A program made the position numbers and the translations under genes. Shown piece after piece: positions 1-7,903 of a stretch of 45,450 nt of DNA (position 1 is its first letter; every line of letters starts with the position of its first letter). The notes below the pieces were generated by a model that had not been told where the DNA came from, ran no database searches, and was given only the letters and a program-made list of their open reading frames with translations. Source of the DNA: Anaerolineales bacterium (GTDB lineage Bacteria; Chloroflexota; Anaerolineae; Anaerolineales; UBA6663); NCBI GenBank assembly GCA_016789175.1, contig JAEURK010000149.1, positions 1 to 45,450 of the forward strand. The letters are read 5' to 3'.

Positions 1-73
1 GCGCGTTTCCCGCGCGCACGACACGACAACCGGGCCTGAGCTAACTGAACAAGGCACAACATTTCTCTTTCCC

Positions 74-124
74 AACGCACACGGTGCGCGTCGGGTCTTG
101 GCCCCGACGCTCACCGTGTGCGTT
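74..124. other. Long intergenic hairpin downstream of metK
   Basis: A perfect 13-bp outer stem (74-86 with 112-124) encloses an inner 7-bp stem (89-95 with 103-109). It lies about 55 bp beyond the metK stop codon. No T-run follows it on either strand, so it is not a classical intrinsic terminator. It may protect the 3' end of the metK transcript, or be a dispersed palindromic element. Nothing else is seen in 1-177. Confidence 0.6.
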
Positions 125-177
125 GTGTACGAGAATTCGGCCGGCCGAATCGAAACGCTGGTTGAGTGATCTCAGGG

Positions 178-1401
<1,224 letters not shown>

Positions 1402-1453
1402 CCAATACTCCTTGCCAGACGGCGCGTCGCCGAGCGCGTCGCACCCGTCGACC

Positions 1454-1490
1454 TTAAACACGAAGCCCCCGCAGGCAACAGGGGGGCTGG
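1454..1490 (-). terminator. Riboswitch expression-platform terminator of metK
   Basis: Read on the minus strand, AGCCCCC and GGGGGCT form a GC-rich stem around a short loop (arms near 1464-1470 and 1481-1487), followed by the U-rich stretch TCGTGTTT. It lies between the SAM-I aptamer and the metK ATG, where an S-box OFF switch needs it. SAM binding should favour this hairpin and stop transcription. The alternative antiterminator pairing was not resolved by eye. Confidence 0.75.
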
Positions 1491-1507
1491 GCGATAACCG
1501 CGTGACC

Positions 1508-1641
1508 CTCTCATCTCTCCAGAACTGATACCCGAGGGCATCACCAGGCCGGATTTGGCACCTTGCGGCCCGTCGCTTGCGCGACGGGGGCCGGTTGCCG
1601 AGGCTTCGTAGGGCCGGTCCCTCCGCCTCTCTGGATAAGAG
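1508..1641 (-). promoter_or_regulatory. SAM-I (S-box) riboswitch aptamer upstream of metK
   Basis: On the minus strand the sequence starts CTCTTATCCAGAGAGGCGGA, continues with GGGACCGGCCCTACGAAGCC and then CGGCAACC, and ends with GGTGCCAAATCC and GATGAGAG. These are the conserved S-box core elements in the right order. P1 is formed by 1634-1641 and 1508-1515 with one G-U pair. The variable P3 arm is a long stem with the CGTCGC/GCGACG repeat. It binds S-adenosylmethionine and, with the terminator at 1454-1490, should reduce metK transcription when SAM is plentiful. Confidence 0.95.
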
Positions 1642-1667
1642 CGCCTGTTTGGGCAAACTTGGAACGG

Positions 1668-1696
1668 ACTATAGCATTCAGCCCTGTGGGTGTCAA
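1668..1696 (-). promoter_or_regulatory. Sigma-70-type promoter of the metK riboswitch transcript
   Basis: On the minus strand there is a perfect -35 TTGACA (1691-1696), a 17-bp spacer and a -10 TATAGT (1668-1673). The predicted start near 1661 lies about 20 nt before the riboswitch P1 stem. This is one of the few near-consensus two-element promoters in the window. Confidence 0.88.
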
Positions 1697-1959
1697 TCGG
1701 GGATAGGGCTGCGTGCGGTGCGTGATCGTTGGCATGCGACGATCGCTGGGGATGTCGGGCTGAACGAAGCCGGCCGCGTGCCCTATCCTGAGTGTGCTTC
1801 GCCAGACATGCCGGACGGGCGGCCCTTGTGGTCGCCCTGCTGGTCCTGTCGGGTGTCGGCTTGTGCCGTGCTGATCGGGAACTGGACTGCCTCGCGCCCG
1901 TTGGATCTCAATCGACCGTGCGTGACTCGCTATCCCTACTCGGCACTGGAATATCGCCA
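1697..1959. other. Intergenic stretch with no recognised gene
   Basis: This lies between the divergent metK and tetR promoters. Short frames are open on both strands but none resembles a known protein, and none has a convincing ribosome binding site. No RNA gene was recognised. Confidence 0.5.
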
Positions 1960-1988
1960 CTTGACACATCAAGTAAACACTGTATACT
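1960..1988 (+). promoter_or_regulatory. Promoter of the TetR-family gene with an overlapping inverted repeat
   Basis: TTGACA (1961-1966), 16 bp, then TATACT (1983-1988) form a strong promoter with a start near 1994. The -35 box lies inside a perfect inverted repeat CTTGA-caca-TCAAG (1960-1973). The word TAAACAC occurs twice, before and after the -10 box. This is a plausible autoregulatory operator for the TetR protein encoded just downstream; that role is inferred from position only. Confidence 0.75.
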
Positions 1989-2020
1989 AAACACCGTAAA
2001 CGAAACGGGGTCATTCAGAG

Positions 2021-2701
2021 ATGCCACGCAGTCGCGTTGTCGCCGAATACGAGAAGATGCAGAACGACATCAAAACTTCCGCGCGGCGCCAGATGGCCGC
2101 GCACGGCACGGCCGGGCTGTCGCTGCGGGCCATCGCGCGAGAACTGGATGTCTCAGCTCCGGCGCTCTATCGCTACTTTCCAAACCTCGACGCGCTGATC
2201 ACGGCCCTGATCCTTGACGGCTTCAACGCCCTGGCTGACGCGCTCGAAGCCGCTGAGCGGACCCTGCCACCGACCGAGCCACGCGCGCAACTCAGGGCGG
2301 CGTTGCTGGCCTATCGTGCCTGGGCCCTGTCTCACCCGATCGACTTCCAGCTGATCTACGGCAATCCGATCCCGGGTTATGTGGCGCCGGCCGAGGTCAC
2401 GGTGCCGGCCGCGACCCGTCAGCTCGAGATCCTGGGCCGCATTACGGACCGGGCCTTTGCAGCCGGGCAGATCGTGCTCCGTCGGGAACTGACCGAAATT
2501 CCACCCAGCGTGCGCGCCCAGTTGGCCCGGATCGCCGAACCATACGGCACTTCGGTGGAGGTTCTGCATACCTGCATGCTGGGTTGGACGCGCATCCACG
2601 GCGCCATTCAGCTCGAGTTGTTTGGGCATACGCCGCCGGTCGTCGGCGATCCGGCTGCCTTCTATGAACAGTTGGTCGACGCCCTGATCGAGACCGGCTG
2701 A
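2021..2701 (+). CDS. TetR/AcrR family transcriptional regulator
   Basis: A 226-residue one-component regulator. Residues about 15-62 form the TetR helix-turn-helix, with the typical run GLSLRAIARELDVSAPALYR followed by YFPNLDALI. The C-terminal part should be the ligand-binding and dimerisation domain; it contains a long Ala-rich helical region and is of the type found in many actinobacterial and chloroflexal TetR proteins. A strong promoter lies 33 bp upstream, with an inverted repeat over the -35 box. The next gene on the same strand (2840) encodes an NAD-dependent epimerase-like protein with no clear promoter of its own, so the two may be co-transcribed and the enzyme may be a target. The ligand is unknown. 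Confidence 0.9.
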   Translation: MPRSRVVAEYEKMQNDIKTSARRQMAAHGTAGLSLRAIARELDVSAPALYRYFPNLDALITALILDGFNALADALEAAERTLPPTEPRAQLRAALLAYRAWALSHPIDFQLIYGNPIPGYVAPAEVTVPAATRQLEILGRITDRAFAAGQIVLRRELTEIPPSVRAQLARIAEPYGTSVEVLHTCMLGWTRIHGAIQLELFGHTPPVVGDPAAFYEQLVDALIETG

Positions 2702-2839
2702 CGACAACCACCTATCTCGTGCGAGTCGACGCGATCTTCCGCCCCATGTCCGCGGCACGGGGTGTGTTTCCACGCGCCTGCTCACCACGCCATCAACCCA
2801 GTCCGGGCGGCGTCACACGCGCCCGCGGAGGATCACACT

Positions 2840-3781
2840 ATGAACGCAACACCTGAACAGCACGTCATCTTCGGCACAGGCCCCCTGGGCACCGCGGTCA
2901 TGCGCGCCCTCGTGCGGCGCGGCAAGCCGGTGCGCATGATCAATCGCACCGGCCGACCCTCGCCGGCCACCGGCTCGACACCGACGGTGGCGATCGTGGC
3001 GGCTGACGCTTACGACCCGACCAGCACAGCGCAGGCCATCGCCGGCGCGACTCACGTCTATCAATGTGCCCAGCCGGCCTACCACCGCTGGCCCGAGCAG
3101 TTCCCGGCGTTACAGCGCACGATCCTGGAGGCGACGGCCGCGGCCGGCGCCAGGCTGATCGTGGCCGAAAACCTGTACATGTACGGCGACCCGCAGGGCC
3201 GTGCGCTGACCGAGGACATGCCGCACCGCCCAAACACCCGCAAGGGTCGCGTTCGCGCCGAGATGACCGCCACCCTCTTCGACGCGCACGCCAAAGGCCG
3301 GGTGCGCGCGACGGCCGGGCGCGCCAGCGACTTCTACGGGCCGGGTGATCTGCTCGGGGAGCGGCTGTTCGGAGCCGCGCTCCAGGGGAAGACCGCCAAT
3401 GGCCTCGGCGATCTCGATCAGCCCCACACGTTCAGCTACATCGAAGACTTCGGCGAAGCCCTGGTCGTGCTGGGGGAGCGGGACGAGGCCCTCGGGCGCC
3501 CCTGGCACATCCCCAGCCCCGAGCCGCTCACGCAGCGCACTTTGATCCGGATGATCTTCGACGCCGCTCGGCTCCCGGCCAAGATCGGGGGCTTCAGCCC
3601 GTTGATGCTCAAGCTGGTCGGGCTTTTTGTGCCGGCCGTGCGTGAGGTCAATGAGATGATGTACGAGTTCACGGCCCCGTTCGTGATGGACAGTTCGCGC
3701 TTCCAAAAGGCGTTCGGGACGGCGCCTACGCCGCACGCCGAGGGCGTCCGTCGCACGGTCGCGTGGTTTCGCGAACGGTAG
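2840..3781 (+). CDS. NAD-dependent epimerase/dehydratase-like (atypical extended SDR) protein
   Basis: A 313-residue Rossmann-fold protein. The N-terminus has the nucleotide-binding glycine motif GTGPLG at about residues 13-18, followed by a basic residue pattern (INRTG). A YMYG segment near residue 113 and FYGPG near 170 match extended SDR and NAD-epimerase proteins. The classical catalytic Tyr-x3-Lys is not obvious, so it may be an atypical SDR with a changed activity. The frame is open from 2762, but the ATG at 2840 has GGAGGA 7-8 nt before it and directly starts the fold. It follows a TetR gene by 138 bp and is likely in the same transcription unit. The substrate cannot be told. Confidence 0.85.
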   Translation: MNATPEQHVIFGTGPLGTAVMRALVRRGKPVRMINRTGRPSPATGSTPTVAIVAADAYDPTSTAQAIAGATHVYQCAQPAYHRWPEQFPALQRTILEATAAAGARLIVAENLYMYGDPQGRALTEDMPHRPNTRKGRVRAEMTATLFDAHAKGRVRATAGRASDFYGPGDLLGERLFGAALQGKTANGLGDLDQPHTFSYIEDFGEALVVLGERDEALGRPWHIPSPEPLTQRTLIRMIFDAARLPAKIGGFSPLMLKLVGLFVPAVREVNEMMYEFTAPFVMDSSRFQKAFGTAPTPHAEGVRRTVAWFRER

Positions 3782-4002
3782 GCCCAGGCGGGCCCGAGGA
3801 GGCAGGGATCACACTGACAGCCCGGGGGCCGGGTGGGGCAAAGTTTCGCCCGACCCCCGCGCTGTTAGCCGTCCTTACTCACCCCCATCCGCGATATCCG
3901 CGGCGAACGAATGGCGTAACCCAATCCGAGGCGATTGCCCTGTGGGGCGTTCGATCGCTCCCACATTGACGGACCGGCGTATACTGGAAGTGCACTTTTG
4001 TA

Positions 4003-4014
4003 ACGGATATCCGT
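4003..4014. promoter_or_regulatory. 12-bp perfect palindrome upstream of the receiver-like gene
   Basis: ACGGATATCCGT is a perfect palindrome 52 bp before the proposed ATG of the next gene. A TATACT box lies upstream at 3980-3985 but has no good -35. The palindrome could be an operator; no other support is visible. The region 3782-4002 contains no recognisable gene. Confidence 0.3.
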
Positions 4015-4066
4015 GCTCTTTTTCGGCCCGCCCCGGAGACCCGAGGCAAGCCGGGAGTGCGTCGTC

Positions 4067-4594
4067 ATGGGCAGTTCGTCCACCCTGCCCCGGCCACCAA
4101 GCACGTCACTGGAGACGGAGGTCGAATCCTTCACCCTCCGTCGCGCAACGCGCATCCCGCACGAGCGCATCCCGCCCGCGCCGGGGCAACGCCCGCCGGT
4201 TGCCCTGATCCTCTCCGACTATAACGAACTGCAAATCCTTGTCGAAAAGCTGCAGATGATTCGGGCGCCGATCGTGACCGCGACCGACGGCGCGATCGGT
4301 CTGCGCCTGATCGAGACCGCGCATCCGGCGGTGGTGGTGCTGGATTTGTGGCTGCCCTTGCTTAACGGGTTGGAGGTGCTACGGCGGCGCAGCACAATGA
4401 CCCCGACCTTCTTGGTGGCGGAGTTTTCGTCACCGCAGCTGCGCTGCGAGGCGGTCGCCAATGGCGCGGTGGGTTTGATCGTTCGCCCGGTGGATGCCGA
4501 CCGCGTGTGTGCCCGGATCGGCCCGTACGTGACGAGGGCCCCGCGGGCTGGCGCGACCATCTGGGCCGTCGACGACGTCGAGCCGGCTCAGTAG
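4067..4594 (+). CDS. Stand-alone degenerate receiver-domain protein
   Basis: A 175-residue protein. The first 45 residues are low-complexity and Arg/Pro-rich. The rest is a CheY-like receiver fold (VALILSDYNE, then VVVLDLWLPLLNGLEVL, then GLIVRPVDADRV). The phosphoacceptor Asp is kept in VLDLWLP. The acidic pair at the N-terminus is reduced to SD, the usual switch Thr/Ser position reads as Ala (LVAEF), and the conserved Lys before Pro is Arg. Phosphorylation may therefore be altered or lost. No output domain is attached. The ATG at 4067 follows GGGAG; the frame extends upstream to 4013. The 3' end overlaps the convergent sugar transferase gene by 7 bp. Confidence 0.75.
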   Translation: MGSSSTLPRPPSTSLETEVESFTLRRATRIPHERIPPAPGQRPPVALILSDYNELQILVEKLQMIRAPIVTATDGAIGLRLIETAHPAVVVLDLWLPLLNGLEVLRRRSTMTPTFLVAEFSSPQLRCEAVANGAVGLIVRPVDADRVCARIGPYVTRAPRAGATIWAVDDVEPAQ

Positions 4595-6015
4595 GCGCTG
4601 CGATCGAAGAAGATCTTGAACACGGTGCGGATCACGATCTTGAAGTCGAGCCAGATCGACCAGTTCTCGATGTACCACAGGTCGTATTTGGTGCGCTCCT
4701 CGATCGAGGTATCGCCGCGCATGCCGTTGACCTGGGCCCAGCCGGTCAGCCCGGCCTTCTCGCGGTGACGCTCCATGTAGCGCGGGATCATCTTGCGAAA
4801 CTGCTCGACAAAGGCCGGCTGCTCGGGGCGCGGGCCGACCAGGCTCATATCGCCTAACAGCACGTTGATGAATTGCGGGAACTCGTCGAGCGAATACTTG
4901 CGGATGAAACGCCCCAGTCGCGTGATGCGCGGGTCGTCCTTGACCGTCCAGCCCGGCCCCTTGGCCTCGGCGTCGATCCGCATCGAGCGAAACTTCAACA
5001 TCGGGAAGAGTTTGCCATCCAGCCCCATGCGCTCCTGGACGAAGAAGACCGGCCCGGGCGAGTCGAACCGCACGGCGATCGCCAGCAACAGCAAGACGGG
5101 CGACGTCGCGACCAGGATCAGACCGCCCACAATTACGTCGGTCATGCGCTTGGCGGTGGCGCGCCAGCTACGCGCGGCGCTGTCGCGCACGCTCATCAAC
5201 GGCAGGCCGCCCAGATCGTCGATCGTCACGCCGGCGGCCATGATGTCGTAGACGTCCGGGAAGACCTTGAGGCTGAGGCGGTCGCGCTGGCAGGTGTTGA
5301 TCACGTGCAGGATCTCGGCGTCGCTCACCGGCGGCAGGGCGATGATGATCTCGTCCGGCTGATGTCGATCGATCAGCTCCGGCAGTTCCGAGATCCGACC
5401 AAGCACCGGCTGGCTGAAGACTTTGCGCGGGATCTCGACTTCAGGCCCGGCCTCGGAGACCACACCCAACATGTGATAACCCAAATAGGCCGAGCCCTTG
5501 ATCTTATGCGCGACCAGGCGGGCCGATTCGCCGGTGCCCACGATAATCAGGCGATCTGCCGACGTGCCACGGCTCCGCAGCAGATCCCGCCAGGCGCCCA
5601 GCATCCAACGGCCCAGGGTGATCAGCGGCACGCTCAGGATCAAGGCATACACGATCATCACCCGCGGGATCGGCAGGTCCACAACGCCTTTGAGCGTCAG
5701 CGCGATCACGGCCACGAACAAAAGCGTGCCGATCGTCAGCGCAGCCACGATGGCATAGAGCTCATCCACCCGACTGGTCGCGCGTGCCACGTGATACAGG
5801 CGCAACCAAAAGAACACGATGACGTTGGAGATCACGTATGCGGGCAGCACCGTGGTGGCGTAAGGCAGGAAGCGCGACGGCATATCGACCGCCTCACTTG
5901 GCCAGTCGATGCGCACGCGCAACTGAAAAGCGGTGTAGAGCGTCAACACCAACAGGATGGCATCGACCAGGACCAGCCCAAACGAGTACAGGGTTCGAAA
6001 TCGACGTGCGGTCAT
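4588..6015 (-). CDS. Undecaprenyl-phosphate sugar phosphotransferase (exopolysaccharide priming enzyme)
   Basis: Transfers a sugar-1-phosphate from a UDP-sugar to the lipid carrier undecaprenyl phosphate, the first step of polysaccharide repeat assembly, at the inner face of the membrane. The 475-residue product has the WcaJ/CpsE layout: four to five N-terminal membrane helices (about 10-130), a Rossmann-like CoA-binding domain (about 140-260), a re-entrant hydrophobic helix (about 293-315), and a C-terminal catalytic domain. In the last part KFRSMR, SLDEFPQF, SLVGPRPE and GLTGWAQVNG are the family motifs. The GT2 gene upstream ends 31 bp before its start, so both probably serve the same polysaccharide. 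No Shine-Dalgarno site is evident. The sugar cannot be predicted. Confidence 0.93.
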   Translation of the reverse strand: MTARRFRTLYSFGLVLVDAILLVLTLYTAFQLRVRIDWPSEAVDMPSRFLPYATTVLPAYVISNVIVFFWLRLYHVARATSRVDELYAIVAALTIGTLLFVAVIALTLKGVVDLPIPRVMIVYALILSVPLITLGRWMLGAWRDLLRSRGTSADRLIIVGTGESARLVAHKIKGSAYLGYHMLGVVSEAGPEVEIPRKVFSQPVLGRISELPELIDRHQPDEIIIALPPVSDAEILHVINTCQRDRLSLKVFPDVYDIMAAGVTIDDLGGLPLMSVRDSAARSWRATAKRMTDVIVGGLILVATSPVLLLLAIAVRFDSPGPVFFVQERMGLDGKLFPMLKFRSMRIDAEAKGPGWTVKDDPRITRLGRFIRKYSLDEFPQFINVLLGDMSLVGPRPEQPAFVEQFRKMIPRYMERHREKAGLTGWAQVNGMRGDTSIEERTKYDLWYIENWSIWLDFKIVIRTVFKIFFDRSAY

Positions 6016-6046
6016 GACAACTCGCTGACAGCGTTGCGGCCGGCGC

Positions 6047-6952
6047 TCAACGGCGCGGAAGCACGGCCTCGCGCAGCCGCGTCCACCACAGGTTCGCCCG
6101 GATCCCGACCACGACCAGCCCGCCCAACAGTGGGTTGGTCACGCCGCGATAGTGCTTGCGATAGAAGTACAGCATAGCCTCGTGAAACGCGATCTGAGCC
6201 CGGCTGCTGCGGCGGCTGGCGGCGCGCTTGACGTGCAAGACGGTGACGTCCGGAAAATAACGCGCGTTCCAGCCGGCCTTGCGGATCTCAAGGGCCCAGT
6301 CCAGATCCTCGCCGTACATGAAGAAATTCTCGTCGAGCAGCCCCGCCCTGGCAATAGCCTCTCGGCGCACTAACATAAAGGCGCCGACCACGCTATCGAC
6401 AACCGTCTCCTGGCCGGGATCCAGATAGGTCAGATTGTACCGGCCGAACAGCCGGCTATGAGGGAACAACAGGCTCAGACCGGTCAGACGATAGAACGCC
6501 ACTTCCGGGGTCGGGAAACTCCGCCGGCAGGCCAGGTCGAGCCGCCCGTCGGGCAGCACCAGCCGCGGCCCGGCGATGCCGGCCTCCGGATGTGCATCCA
6601 GATGAGCCGCCATACGCGCCAGGGCGTCGGGCGGCACGACCGTGTCAGGATTGAGGAGCAACGCGTAGCGGGGCCCATCCAGGCGGCCACGATCGAAGCC
6701 GAGGGCGCGCAGCCCCAGGTTGTTGCCGGCCGCATAGCCGTTGTTGACGGGGTTCCGGATCAGCTCGGCCCGCGGAAATTCGGCTGCCACCATGTCAGCC
6801 GAGCCGTCGGGCGAATGGTTGTCGACCACGCACACCCGATACGTCAGGCCGGTCGAGGCGAAGACCGAGCGCAGACAATCCCGCAGCAGGTCGCGGGTAT
6901 TCCAGTTGAGGATCACGACCCCCAGATCAGGCTGTGTCACGGCGGAAGCCAT
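6047..6952 (-). CDS. Glycosyltransferase family 2 (rhamnosyltransferase-like)
   Basis: A 301-residue GT-A-fold enzyme expected to add a sugar to a lipid-linked or polysaccharide acceptor. It shows VVILNWNTRDLL at the N-terminus, VDNHSPDGS for nucleotide binding, NPDTV as the metal-binding Asp motif, and EDLDWALEIRKAGW for acceptor activation. These match the WbbL-type rhamnosyltransferase group. The frame continues upstream to 7021, but those extra codons lie in a large perfect hairpin that follows the PilZ gene, so the ATG at 6952 is taken as the start. It sits between a PilZ gene and the priming sugar transferase and is likely part of the same exopolysaccharide locus. Confidence 0.9.
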   Translation of the reverse strand: MASAVTQPDLGVVILNWNTRDLLRDCLRSVFASTGLTYRVCVVDNHSPDGSADMVAAEFPRAELIRNPVNNGYAAGNNLGLRALGFDRGRLDGPRYALLLNPDTVVPPDALARMAAHLDAHPEAGIAGPRLVLPDGRLDLACRRSFPTPEVAFYRLTGLSLLFPHSRLFGRYNLTYLDPGQETVVDSVVGAFMLVRREAIARAGLLDENFFMYGEDLDWALEIRKAGWNARYFPDVTVLHVKRAASRRSSRAQIAFHEAMLYFYRKHYRGVTNPLLGGLVVVGIRANLWWTRLREAVLPRR

Positions 6953-6962
6953 AGATGCAACT

Positions 6963-7019
6963 GACGTCAAGGCGCGGGCAGCGGAAGGGCAAACCTTCCG
7001 CTGCCCGCGCCGCGACGTC
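6963..7019. terminator. Large perfect hairpin at the end of the PilZ gene
   Basis: An 18-bp perfect stem (6971-6988 with 6994-7011) closes a 5-nt loop. GACGTC flanks it on both sides at 6963-6968 and 7014-7019, so the symmetry extends over nearly 57 bp. It overlaps the PilZ stop codon and ends 10 bp before the glycosyltransferase ATG. There is no T-run, so termination would depend on the stem alone, or it may be an RNA-processing site. Confidence 0.65.
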
Positions 7020-7710
7020 ATCCCTTGAGGCGTTTCTGGACTTCGGCCTGGTAGATCAGGTTGAGCTCACGCATGATCTCGCTCTGACGCTGGCCGATGT
7101 AATCACGGATCGCGGGTGTATTGAGCAGGCTCGAGACGCCGCCGATCCCCAAACGACCCTGGTCGACCTCGTTGCGCACGTACATGATCCGGCCCTGCAC
7201 GACCACGGGGTTACGGCTGGTCGGCAGGCCGAAGATGCGGGCCGTGATCTCACTGTTTGGGGGAAAGACCGTGCTGGTGGCATACAGGACGCCGACGAGC
7301 AGCCCCATCCCCGAGCCAGAAATATCCACCAGCTGGGTGGTCAACTTCATGCGCGAGGTTTCGACCTCGACCTGGATCGGATCCTTGGGCTCCACCCGGG
7401 TTTCCATCCGGCGCAACAAAGCCGTCAGGGCCGGATGGAGGTCGCGCAACCAGGCCGTCTCAGCCGGGATGTCGATCTCGGAAACGAAACCCTCGATCAC
7501 GGTGGCAAAACCGGGCACTTCCATCCGCGTCTGGCGCTCAAACGCCAGCGCCACGGCCTGAGCCCGGGCCACCTGGAGCTTGACCGCCCGCTCGGCGACG
7601 TGTTTCACGGTCGCCTCGTAGTTGACGAGGACGCCCTTGTAGACGTTATAGAGCTTGACGCGGGTCTCCACCAGGCCGCGCAATCGGTTCATCAGGTCGG
7701 GCGTGGACAT
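7018..7710 (-). CDS. PilZ-domain protein, putative c-di-GMP effector
   Basis: A 230-residue cytoplasmic protein. The N-terminal 110 residues are helical and charged. The C-terminal part (about 115-215) looks like a PilZ domain, with LVDISGSGMGL matching the D/N-x-S-x-x-G motif and a later beta-rich GRIMYV...RLGIG stretch. An Arg lies just before the motif (TSRMKL), but the full RxxxR pattern is not convincing, so c-di-GMP binding is plausible rather than certain. A TATAAT box 8 nt before the ATG and the lack of a Shine-Dalgarno site suggest a leaderless mRNA. The downstream glycosyltransferases suggest control of polysaccharide synthesis. Confidence 0.75.
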   Translation of the reverse strand: MSTPDLMNRLRGLVETRVKLYNVYKGVLVNYEATVKHVAERAVKLQVARAQAVALAFERQTRMEVPGFATVIEGFVSEIDIPAETAWLRDLHPALTALLRRMETRVEPKDPIQVEVETSRMKLTTQLVDISGSGMGLLVGVLYATSTVFPPNSEITARIFGLPTSRNPVVVQGRIMYVRNEVDQGRLGIGGVSSLLNTPAIRDYIGQRQSEIMRELNLIYQAEVQKRLKG

Positions 7711-7718
7711 CGCCGTAG

Positions 7719-7724
7719 ATTATA
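7719..7724 (-). promoter_or_regulatory. -10 box of a probable leaderless promoter (PilZ gene)
   Basis: TATAAT on the minus strand is followed by 8 nt and then the ATG at 7710. Transcription would start at or next to the A of the start codon. No -35 match and no ribosome binding site is seen. Confidence 0.75.
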
Positions 7725-7903
7725 AGCTCTTCGCCGCCAATCCGCGACGCGCCACGGCGCGGATTGCACGGGCGAGTTGTCAGGGCAATTTCGAACGGTC
7801 GCCTTGTACGCAGTTGATGTGGATTGAATTCCCGTTGATTCCGCGGGATCCGTGCGCCATCCGCGTACAAGATCCGGCAGGTAAACCCGCACGGACCTCA
7901 AAT

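Noticed and set aside
1402..1656. The N-terminal extension of metK to 492 residues
   Set aside because: The extension is the SAM-I riboswitch and its terminator read as codons; the conserved protein and ribosome site start at 1401.
3966..3985. TTGACG plus TATACT as a promoter for the receiver gene
   Set aside because: The two boxes are only 8 bp apart; with correct spacing no -35 match exists, so only the palindrome was reported.
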